The notes beneath the pieces are model-generated. The model was given only the letters and a program-made list of their open reading frames with translations. It was not told the origin of the DNA and ran no database searches. A DNA stretch of 64,000 nucleotides from Cupriavidus sp. YR651 (GTDB lineage: Bacteria; Pseudomonadota; Gammaproteobacteria; Burkholderiales; Burkholderiaceae), in contig NZ_FMYZ01000005.1 of NCBI RefSeq assembly GCF_900101625.1, forward strand, positions 310,001 to 374,000, in the 5' to 3' direction. Shown here in pieces: positions 57,408-64,000 of the stretch (positions within the stretch are counted from its first letter, which is position 1; the number at the start of each line of letters is the position of its first letter). The position numbers were made by a program, and so were the translations under genes.

Positions 57408-58223
57408 TTATTTTAGGATTGAAGTATGTGTCGTTATAAACGCCACCGTGGCCGCCGTCAACGCCCCCGTCTGGTCCCGGTGGGGCGAATGTCCACAGCG
57501 CGCGAGTTTAAGCAGCACGGTCTGCGGGGCATATCGATGGATACCCTCGATTTGCGCCATCGTGCCGTATTCGTCGTCCTCCCCCTGGACGGCCAGCGCA
57601 GGGCAACGGATGCCGTCCAGCAGCGGCCGCAGGTCCCATTCCCGGAACGCGGGGTTCAGCCAGATATCGTTCCAGCCCCAGAAGGCGGAGTCGACGTCGG
57701 CATGATGGCGCGCCAGCTTGCTGCGCAGGTCGGTGGTCAGGTAGGTTTCGCGCGTGGCCGTGATGCTGCGGACGGAAATGTCTTCCACGATGATGTGCGG
57801 CGCCAGCACGGTCAGGCCATCGATGGCATCGGGAAAGCTCGCCGCGTGGATCAACGCGATGGAGCCGCCATCGCTATGGCCGAGCAGCCAGGGCTTGCCA
57901 TGGCGGCGACCGGGGCCGATGTCGAGCGCATCGAACAGCGCCGGCAGCGCCTCGCGCGCCTGGCGGTGCATGAAATCCACGCCCCACTTTTCCGCATGCG
58001 GACGTGGCGTGGAGCGGCCGTAGCCGTAGCGGGAAAACACCAGCCCGCGAAAGTCGCCAGCCTCGCATAGCTGGCGCGGAAATTCGCGCCACATGCTGAC
58101 GGAGCCAAGGCCTTCATGCAGGAAGACCACCAGCGGCCGGCGGATACGCTCCGGACGCAGCCATTGGCACTCGATGTCGATGCGACGTCCGTCGAACGGA
58201 ATCGTCACCAGTTCGCTTTGCAT
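57408..58223 (-). CDS. Alpha/beta hydrolase of the benzoate locus
   Basis: A 271-residue alpha/beta hydrolase. The oxyanion region is VVFLHEGLGSVSMW, the nucleophile S117 in LLGHSDGGSIAL, the acid likely in QGEDDEYG, and the histidine in CGHSPHRD. All triad members are thus present. It is between the transporter and the ligase on the same strand, 28 bases from the ligase stop. It may hydrolyse a CoA thioester or a ring-opening product, but no substrate is shown. The ATG at 58223 is used; the longer frame is unlike the family. Confidence 0.85.
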   Translation of the reverse strand: MQSELVTIPFDGRRIDIECQWLRPERIRRPLVVFLHEGLGSVSMWREFPRQLCEAGDFRGLVFSRYGYGRSTPRPHAEKWGVDFMHRQAREALPALFDALDIGPGRRHGKPWLLGHSDGGSIALIHAASFPDAIDGLTVLAPHIIVEDISVRSITATRETYLTTDLRSKLARHHADVDSAFWGWNDIWLNPAFREWDLRPLLDGIRCPALAVQGEDDEYGTMAQIEGIHRYAPQTVLLKLARCGHSPHRDQTGALTAATVAFITTHTSILK

Positions 58224-58251
58224 GTCGGTCTCGCGGAAGGACGCTGCGGGT

Positions 58252-59967
58252 TCAGGGCTGCCGCGCGGCTTCCTCGCGCTGGCGCAGCCGGAAGCGCTGG
58301 ATCTTGCCCGTGGCCGTCTTGGGCAATTCCTCCACGCATTCGATCTGACGCGGATACTTGTACGGCGCGAGCCGTGACTTGACGAACGCCTGCAACTCGG
58401 CCGCCATGCCGTCATGCCATTGCTGGCCGGGGCGTAGTACCACGAAGGCTTTCGGCTTCACCAGCTCGTCGGCATCGGCCACGCCGATGACGGCCGCTTC
58501 CAGCACGGCCGGGTGCTGCGCCAGCGCGGCCTCCACCTCGAACGGCGAGACGTAGATGCCACCCACCTTGAGCATGTCGTCGCTGCGGCCAGCATAGGTG
58601 TAGTAGCCCTCTTCGTCGCGCACATACTTGTCGCCGCTGCGCGTCCACTCGCCGACGAACGTGTCGCGGCTCTTCTCGCGATTGCACCAGTACATCAGCG
58701 CGGCCGACGGGCCCTTGATATAGAGATCGCCGATCTCGCCGGCGGCGCAGGGTTCGCCGCGCTCGTCGAGCAGCTTCAGCGCATAGCCCGGCACGGGTCG
58801 GCCCGTGGTGCCGTAGCGCACCTCGCCGGGACGATTCGACAGGAAGATGTGCAGCATCTCCGTGGAGCCGATGCCGTCGAGGATGTCGCAGCCGAAATGC
58901 GCCAGGAAGCGGTCGCCGATGTCGCGCGGCAGTGCTTCGCCGGCTGACGTACACACGCGCAGCGTCACGTCGGCGCGCGGTGGCAAGTCCGCCGCAGCCA
59001 ACATGCCGGCAAACAGCGTCGGCACGCTGCAGAAAACGGTTGGGTGATACGTGGTGAGGCGACGGAAAACCGCCTGTGGCGTGGGCCGCTCGGCCATCAG
59101 GATCGTGGTGGCGCCGACTGACAGCGGAAACGTCAGCGCGTTGCCCAGTCCGTAGGCAAAGAACAGCTTGGCGGCGGAGAACACCACGTCGTCCTCGCGC
59201 AGGCCCAGCACCTGGCGCGCGTAGAGGTCGGCGGTGTGGAACAGGTTGGCGTGCGTGTGGACCGTGCCCTTGGGGCGCCCCGTGGAACCGGATGAGTAGA
59301 GCCAGAACGCCATGTCGTCCGGGCCGGTGGCCACGGCTTCGGCGAGCGGGTCGGCAGCGGCAACCATCTTCGCCACCGTGCGGGCGGGCCTGGCGTCGCC
59401 AGCGCTATCGCCCGTAGCCTCCGCATTGTCCGCACCGGGCGCGGCGACGATGAGATCCGGGCTCACGCCTGCCTTGGCGATCGCGGCCTGCATGACCGGC
59501 ATCAGCGGCGCCGACACCACCACCGCCCGCGCACCGCTGTGCGTCAGCATGTAGGCGTAGTCATCGGCCGTCAGAAGCGTATTGACTGCCACCGGCACCA
59601 CGCCGGCCAGCAGGCAACCCAGGAATGCGGTGGGGAAATCGATGGTGTCGAGCGCGCATAGCAGCACGCGTTCCTCGCGCCGGAAACCGGCCTGCTGCAA
59701 CGCGCCCGCAAACCGGCGGCAGCGATCGTCGAGTCCGGCAAAGGTGGTCGGGCCGTTGTCGTCGATATAGGCAATCTTGGCGCCACGGCCGGCGGCGAGG
59801 TTCCTCGACAACAGATCCTCGGCGGCGTTGTACCGGGCGGGCAGCACGGCGACAATCGCGTCGGCGTCCGTTACCGGTGGGGAAGATGCAATCGATGTGG
59901 CCGGGCGCGCAAGCCCTGCCGCCGCAGCCGGAACGGCCGGGGCGGCACTGGTGATCGGGGGCGTCAT
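58252..59967 (-). CDS. bclA: Benzoate-CoA ligase family protein
   Basis: A 571-residue acyl-adenylating enzyme. The AMP-binding P-loop is YSSGSTGRPKGTVHTH at about 224-239. ILDGIGSTEMLHIFLSN and GYYTYAGRSDDMLKVGG are typical of benzoate-CoA ligases, and the acetylation/adenylation lysine is in KTATGKIQRF. It activates benzoate with ATP and CoA. It starts with about 35 Ala/Pro-rich residues and has a small insertion near residues 178-197. AGGAGTGGAG gives a good ribosome site. First gene of the minus-strand uptake and activation unit. Confidence 0.94.
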   Translation of the reverse strand: MTPPITSAAPAVPAAAAGLARPATSIASSPPVTDADAIVAVLPARYNAAEDLLSRNLAAGRGAKIAYIDDNGPTTFAGLDDRCRRFAGALQQAGFRREERVLLCALDTIDFPTAFLGCLLAGVVPVAVNTLLTADDYAYMLTHSGARAVVVSAPLMPVMQAAIAKAGVSPDLIVAAPGADNAEATGDSAGDARPARTVAKMVAAADPLAEAVATGPDDMAFWLYSSGSTGRPKGTVHTHANLFHTADLYARQVLGLREDDVVFSAAKLFFAYGLGNALTFPLSVGATTILMAERPTPQAVFRRLTTYHPTVFCSVPTLFAGMLAAADLPPRADVTLRVCTSAGEALPRDIGDRFLAHFGCDILDGIGSTEMLHIFLSNRPGEVRYGTTGRPVPGYALKLLDERGEPCAAGEIGDLYIKGPSAALMYWCNREKSRDTFVGEWTRSGDKYVRDEEGYYTYAGRSDDMLKVGGIYVSPFEVEAALAQHPAVLEAAVIGVADADELVKPKAFVVLRPGQQWHDGMAAELQAFVKSRLAPYKYPRQIECVEELPKTATGKIQRFRLRQREEAARQP

Positions 59968-60075
59968 GTCTCCACTCCTCTGGCCATTTTCTGGCGTCCG
60001 CCGGCGTCGCGCGGATCATCATGGCTACAGCAGGTTGTCTTCTTGTGCCGACAGCCCTGGGGCCGCCGTTGTCGA

Positions 60076-60129
60076 TGCATTTTATTTCATATCGACTATT
60101 ATGCAAGCAAGGGTATGCACTATATAACA
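60076..60129. promoter_or_regulatory. BoxR-type operator cluster between bclA and boxR
   Basis: Three motifs like TGCA-N6-TGCA: TGCATTTTATTTCA (60076-60089), TCGACTATTATGCA (60092-60105) and TGCACTATATAACA (60116-60129). Each has one intact TGCA and a degenerate half. BzdR and BoxR regulators recognise TGCA-containing palindromes. The AT-rich block TGCACTATAT recurs before boxC. Apart from these, the 319-base gap 59968-60286 shows nothing else. Confidence 0.7.
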
Positions 60130-60286
60130 GGCATCAAGGCGACCCGATCCGCCAAAGTCGTCGTCGATCACGGCGCGACCGAGGGCTTGCCAGGATCTGA
60201 TCCGGCTCTCCGGGACGCTCTGTCGCCGCACGTATAATGCCGCCCTGCCCGGCCTCTGGCCACATCCGAACCGCACCCCGACACGC

Positions 60287-61225
60287 ATGCGCCGCGATCC
60301 CGAACCGCAGTTGAACGCCGAAGCCCGCCCGGCTGGCGAGCGCGATCCCTACCTCACGCAACTGGGGGACCGGATCCGTTCGCTGCGGGCATCGCGTGGC
60401 ATGTCGCGCAAGGATCTCGCGCGCGGTGCGGGTGTCTCCGAGCGATATCTGGCCAATCTGGAAACCGGCACCGGCAATGCATCGGTGCTGCTGTTGCGCC
60501 AGGTGGCCGGCGCGCTGGATGTGCCGCTGCCGGTCGTGCTGGCGGAGGTGGACGGCCACGCCGATCCGGCCGGTCAGAGCGGCCATCGCGCCGCCGAGTT
60601 TTCCCAGCTCGTGCAGTGGCTCGCCCAACTGCCCGCCGGCGACCTGGCCCGTGTCCGCGACGCCGCGCGTCACGCCTTGTCGCCAGCCGAGTCGCGCGAT
60701 GCGCGCCATCGCCGCATCGCGCTGATCGGGCTGCGTGGCGCCGGCAAATCCACGCTTGGCCGCGCACTGGCGTCTGCGGAGGGCATGCCGTTCGTCGAAT
60801 TGAATACCGCCATCGAACAGGAAGCCGGCGCCAGCTTGTCCGAGATCCATTCGCTTTACGGGCAGGCCGCCTATCGCCGCTACGAGATGCGCGCACTGGA
60901 GCGCGTGCTGCGCGAACACGACACGATGGTGCTGGCCACGCCGGGCAGCCTGGTGTCGGAGCCAGCCACCTTCAACCTGCTGCTGTCGCGCTGCTATACG
61001 GTCTGGGTGCGCACCTCCCCCGAAGAACACATGGCCCGTGTGGTCGCCCAGGGCGACATGCGCCCCATGGAAGGCAACCGCGAAGCCATGACCGACCTGC
61101 GCCGCATCCTGCAGGCGCGCGCGCCGCTTTACGCACGGGCCGATGTGTCGATCGACACCAGCGGCCAGGACGCCGATACCTCGCTCAAGGCCCTGCTCGC
61201 CCAGATGCGGATGGTCGGCGCCTGA
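60287..61225 (+). CDS. boxR: Transcriptional regulator BoxR (XRE-type HTH plus shikimate kinase-like domain)
   Basis: A 312-residue fusion. The N-terminal helix-turn-helix spans about residues 26-80 (RSLRASRGMSRKDLARGAGV, SERYLANLETG). A linker of about 60 residues follows. The C-terminal domain is shikimate kinase-like, with P-loop GLRGAGKST at 148-156. In BzdR/BoxR this domain binds benzoyl-CoA and is not an enzyme in shikimate synthesis. It likely represses the bcl-liv unit and boxCB. It is the first of the plus-strand genes, 172 bases before boxC. Confidence 0.95.
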   Translation: MRRDPEPQLNAEARPAGERDPYLTQLGDRIRSLRASRGMSRKDLARGAGVSERYLANLETGTGNASVLLLRQVAGALDVPLPVVLAEVDGHADPAGQSGHRAAEFSQLVQWLAQLPAGDLARVRDAARHALSPAESRDARHRRIALIGLRGAGKSTLGRALASAEGMPFVELNTAIEQEAGASLSEIHSLYGQAAYRRYEMRALERVLREHDTMVLATPGSLVSEPATFNLLLSRCYTVWVRTSPEEHMARVVAQGDMRPMEGNREAMTDLRRILQARAPLYARADVSIDTSGQDADTSLKALLAQMRMVGA

Positions 61226-61323
61226 GCGGCCCAGGGCCCCGACGCCACCATCCTCTCGTAGCTCCTTTCCGCAGTCCCATTCGTAGGCCCTCCTGACTTT
61301 CCCTGCCCGCTCGCGGGGCGGCC

Positions 61324-61382
61324 TTGCATCGCCTCCGTCGATGCACTATATTTCATGCAAAGCCATAAGGCACTATAGTGCA
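61324..61382 (+). promoter_or_regulatory. boxC promoter with BoxR-type operators
   Basis: TTGCAT (61324-61329), 17 bases, TATATT (61347-61352) form a fair promoter. TGCACTATATTTCA (61342-61355) covers the -10. GGCACTATAGTGCA (61369-61382) includes a perfect 12-bp palindrome GCACTATAGTGC and fits TGCA-N6-TGCA with one mismatch. Both are in the 172-base boxR-boxC gap, the second ending 15 bases before boxC. Confidence 0.72.
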
Positions 61383-61397
61383 TCAAGGAGACACCTC

Positions 61398-63095
61398 ATG
61401 TCGGCCCTCGCCCCCACGACGCCGGCTGCCCCGGCCGCCGCGACCCCCGCACCCGTCACATTCGAGCGTCACCCCGATCAATACCGCCACTGGAAACTGA
61501 CGTTCGACGGCCCTGTCGCCACCCTTTCCATGGATGTCGACGAAGACGGCGGGCTGCGCCCCGGCTACGCTCTGAAGCTCAATTCCTACGATCTCGGCGT
61601 CGACATCGAACTCCACGATGCGCTGCAGCGCATCCGCTTCGAGCACCCGGAAGTCCGCACGGTGGTGATGACCAGCGCCCGCGAGCGCATCTTTTGCTCG
61701 GGCGCCAACATCTTCATGCTCGGCCAGTCCACCCACGCATGGAAGGTCAACTTCTGCAAGTTCACCAACGAGACCCGCAATGGCATCGAGGATGCCAGCC
61801 GGCACTCGGGCATCAAGTTCATCGCCGCCTGCAATGGCACCACGGCTGGCGGCGGCTACGAACTGGCGCTGGCATGCGACGAAATCGTGCTGGTGGACGA
61901 CCGCTCGTCGGCCGTGAGCCTGCCCGAAGTGCCGCTGCTGGGCGTGCTGCCCGGCACGGGCGGCCTGACGCGCGTCACCGACAAGCGCCGCGTGCGCCGC
62001 GACCACGCCGACATCTTCTGCCTGACCACGGAAGGCGTGCGCGGCCAGCGCGCCAAGGACTGGAAACTGGTGGACGAGGTGGTCAAGCCCGCGCGCTTTG
62101 CCGACTACGTGCAGGAGCGCGCGCAGGCGCTGGCCGCGCAGAGCGACCGCCCCGCCGGGGAGGCCGGCGTCTTGCTGACGCCGCTTTCCCGCACCGTGGA
62201 AGCGGATGGCTATCGCTATGACACCGTGCGCGTGGACATCGACCGCGCCGGACGCCGCGCCACGCTGACGGTGTCCGCACCGGGCGGCGGCGAGCCGACC
62301 GACATCGCCGGCATCCTGGCCGCCGGGGCCCAATGGTGGCCGCTCAAGATGGCGCGCGAACTCGACGACGCGATCCTCACGTTGCGCGCCAACCACCTCG
62401 ACATCGGCATGTGGATTCTCAAGACCGAGGGCGACGCCGCCAACGTGCTGGCCGCCGATGCGCTGATGGAAACCCACGCGAGCCATTGGTTCGTGCGCGA
62501 AACGCTCGGCATGCTGCGTCGCACGCTGGCCCGCCTGGACGTCTCGTCGCGCAGCCTGTTCGCATTGATCGAACCTGGATCGTGCTTCGCCGGCACGCTG
62601 CTGGAACTGGCGCTGGCGGCCGACCGCACCTACATGCTGCAACTGCCCGATACGCCCGATGCCGCCCCGCGCGTGGTGGCCGACGCCGCCAACTTTGGCC
62701 GCTATCCGATGCCGAACGGGCTGACGCGCCTGGCCGCGCGCTTCTATGAGGATGCCGACGCCATCGCCGCCGTGCGCGAGCAGGCCGGCCGGCCGCTCGA
62801 CGGCCCGGCGGCGGAATCGCTCGGCCTGATCACCGCGTCCCCCGACGACATCGACTGGGACGACGAAATCCGCATCGCCATCGAGGAACGCGCCAGCCTG
62901 TCCCCGGACGCCCTGACCGGGCTGGAGGCCAACCTGCGCTTTGGCGGCCGGGAAACCATGGAGACCCGCATCTTCGGCCGCCTGACGGCCTGGCAGAACT
63001 GGATCTTCAACCGGCCCAACGCGGTCGGCGAACACGGTGCGCTCAAGGTGTTCGGCACCGGCAACAAGGCACGCTTCGACTGGGATCGGGTCTGA
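61398..63095 (+). CDS. boxC: 2,3-Epoxybenzoyl-CoA dihydrolase BoxC
   Basis: A 565-residue crotonase-superfamily protein, roughly twice the usual length, as known for BoxC. The N-terminal half has GYALKLNSYDLGVDIEL, ERIFCSGANIFMLG and ACNGTTAGGGYELALACDE, with the oxyanion loop. The C-terminal half holds a second crotonase-like fold (SLFALIEPGSCFAGTLLELALA) and FNRPNAVGEHGALKVFG near the end. It opens the epoxide ring with release of formate. AAGGAGACACCTC precedes the ATG at 61398; an upstream ATG at 61341 lies within the operator region and is unlikely. Confidence 0.96.
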   Translation: MSALAPTTPAAPAAATPAPVTFERHPDQYRHWKLTFDGPVATLSMDVDEDGGLRPGYALKLNSYDLGVDIELHDALQRIRFEHPEVRTVVMTSARERIFCSGANIFMLGQSTHAWKVNFCKFTNETRNGIEDASRHSGIKFIAACNGTTAGGGYELALACDEIVLVDDRSSAVSLPEVPLLGVLPGTGGLTRVTDKRRVRRDHADIFCLTTEGVRGQRAKDWKLVDEVVKPARFADYVQERAQALAAQSDRPAGEAGVLLTPLSRTVEADGYRYDTVRVDIDRAGRRATLTVSAPGGGEPTDIAGILAAGAQWWPLKMARELDDAILTLRANHLDIGMWILKTEGDAANVLAADALMETHASHWFVRETLGMLRRTLARLDVSSRSLFALIEPGSCFAGTLLELALAADRTYMLQLPDTPDAAPRVVADAANFGRYPMPNGLTRLAARFYEDADAIAAVREQAGRPLDGPAAESLGLITASPDDIDWDDEIRIAIEERASLSPDALTGLEANLRFGGRETMETRIFGRLTAWQNWIFNRPNAVGEHGALKVFGTGNKARFDWDRV

Positions 63096-63151
63096 CGACC
63101 CCGCCACCTGACGGCATACGACTGGCACACAAGACCAAGGAGACCCGCATC

Positions 63152-64000
63152 ATGAGCATCGACTACAGCCAGAAGATTCCAAATAACGTCAACCTGTCGG
63201 ACGACCGCGCGCTGCAGCGCGCGCTCGAGCACTGGCAGCCGGCGTTCCTGGACTGGTGGCGCGACATGGGACCGGAGGGGTCGCATCAGTTCGATGTGTA
63301 CCTGCGTACCGCGGTGTCCGTGGACCCGTCGGGATGGGCGCATTTCGAACACGTCAAGATGCCCGACTATCGCTGGGGCATCTTCCTGCAGCCCGCCGAT
63401 GCGGCGCGCAAGATCCATTTCGGCGAGCACAAGGGCGAAGCCGCATGGCAGGAAGTGCCGGGCGAGCACCGCGCCAACCTGCGCCGGATCATCGTCACGC
63501 AGGGCGATACGGAACCGGCGTCCGTGGAGCAGCAGCGCCACCTCGGGCTGACCGCGCCGTCGCTCTACGACCTGCGCAACCTGTTCCAGGTGAACGTGGA
63601 GGAAGGCCGCCACCTGTGGGCGATGGTGTACCTGCTGCACCGCCACTTCGGCCGCGACGGCCGCGAGGAAGCCGAGGCGCTGCTGGGCCGACGGTCCGGC
63701 GACGAGGACAACCCACGCATTCTTGGCGCCTTCAACGAACGTACGCCGGACTGGCTGTCGTTCTTCATGTTCACGTACTTCACCGATCGCGACGGCAAGT
63801 TCCAGCTCTGCGCCCTGGCGGAATCGGGCTTCGATCCGCTGGCGCGCACGACGCGCTTCATGCTGACGGAGGAAGCGCACCACATGTTCGTGGGCGAATC
63901 GGGCGTGTCCCGCGTGATACAGCGCACCTGCGAGGTCATGCGCGAGCGCGACATCCAGGACCCCGCCGATGTGCGCGCCGCTGGCGTGATCGACCTGGAA
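63152..64000 (+). CDS. boxB: Benzoyl-CoA 2,3-epoxidase subunit BoxB (N-terminal part)
   Basis: 283 residues are visible; the gene runs past the window edge (family length about 475). The start is MSIDYSQKIPNNVNLSDDR. Di-iron ligands are suggested by E121, ExxH at 151-154 (VEEGRHLWAM), D212 and ExxH at 241-244 (TEEAHHMF), matching the BoxB di-iron pattern. BoxB forms 2,3-epoxybenzoyl-CoA with electrons from BoxA. AAGGAGACC is the ribosome site. It follows boxC by 56 bases. boxA and the semialdehyde dehydrogenase gene are not in view. Confidence 0.95.
   Translation, partial: MSIDYSQKIPNNVNLSDDRALQRALEHWQPAFLDWWRDMGPEGSHQFDVYLRTAVSVDPSGWAHFEHVKMPDYRWGIFLQPADAARKIHFGEHKGEAAWQEVPGEHRANLRRIIVTQGDTEPASVEQQRHLGLTAPSLYDLRNLFQVNVEEGRHLWAMVYLLHRHFGRDGREEAEALLGRRSGDEDNPRILGAFNERTPDWLSFFMFTYFTDRDGKFQLCALAESGFDPLARTTRFMLTEEAHHMFVGESGVSRVIQRTCEVMRERDIQDPADVRAAGVIDLE

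Noticed and set aside
60287..61225. Shikimate kinase (aroK) call
   Set aside because: The P-loop domain is fused to an HTH domain and placed in the benzoate locus, which identifies BoxR.

Overview
The window is a high-GC chromosomal segment of a betaproteobacterium of the family Burkholderiaceae, almost certainly the genus Cupriavidus (formerly Ralstonia/Wautersia). The main evidence is the PHA locus phaC-phaA-phaB-phaR with bktB, rimO, a tRNA-dihydrouridine synthase, pgeF, rluD and bamD around it. The proteins are close to those I know from C. necator H16, and BktB, PhaA, PhaB and PhaR have the same lengths. Supporting evidence is the tctC-like Bug proteins and a complete-looking benzoyl-CoA (box) locus. 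I saw no rRNA, tRNA, insertion sequence, prophage or CRISPR array. The species cannot be named from this alone.

Layout. Bases 1-4616 hold a plus-strand catabolic cluster of unknown substrate: Bug, CaiB-type CoA-transferase, cyclase, Bug, CitE-type lyase. A 78-aa orphan follows. Bases 5102-9485 encode a two-gene RND efflux system on the minus strand, with a clear promoter and a TetR-type operator. Bases 9838-16359 hold hpnD, an allantoate/carbamoyl amidohydrolase, a small exported protein, an OmpR/EnvZ pair, and an MFS organic-acid transporter preceded by a six-fold 11-bp repeat array. Bases 16755-18760 hold ahpC, ahpD and a GNAT acetyltransferase. Bases 18783-26102 are housekeeping: ispF, ispD, mfd, argE, serB. 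Bases 26280-28568 are a Fur-box-headed membrane trio of the siderophore-reductase type without a receptor. Cupin, metC and an exported protein follow.

Bases 31344-40435 form the PHA region, all on the minus strand: bktB, rimO, dusC, phaR, phaB, phaA, phaC. Transcription of phaCAB starts at a conserved promoter near 40620-40649 and ends at a hairpin near 36428-36451; phaR has its own promoter. PhaA (or BktB) condenses acyl-CoAs, PhaB reduces the product, PhaC polymerises it, and PhaR represses granule-related genes. Bases 40768-52152 hold a small membrane protein, pgeF, rluD, bamD, a DinG-family helicase, ydcH-like and exported coiled-coil genes, tex and kup.

Bases 52542-64000 are the aerobic benzoate locus. 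A minus-strand unit runs from the benzoate-CoA ligase through an alpha/beta hydrolase to a LivKHMGF-type ABC transporter. BoxR and then boxC and boxB run on the plus strand, and boxB is cut by the window end. The bcl/boxR and boxR/boxC gaps contain several copies of a TGCA-N6-TGCA-like motif, the type of operator known for BzdR/BoxR regulators. Uptake, CoA activation, epoxidation (BoxB, with BoxA outside the window) and ring opening (BoxC) are thus under one benzoyl-CoA-responsive repressor.
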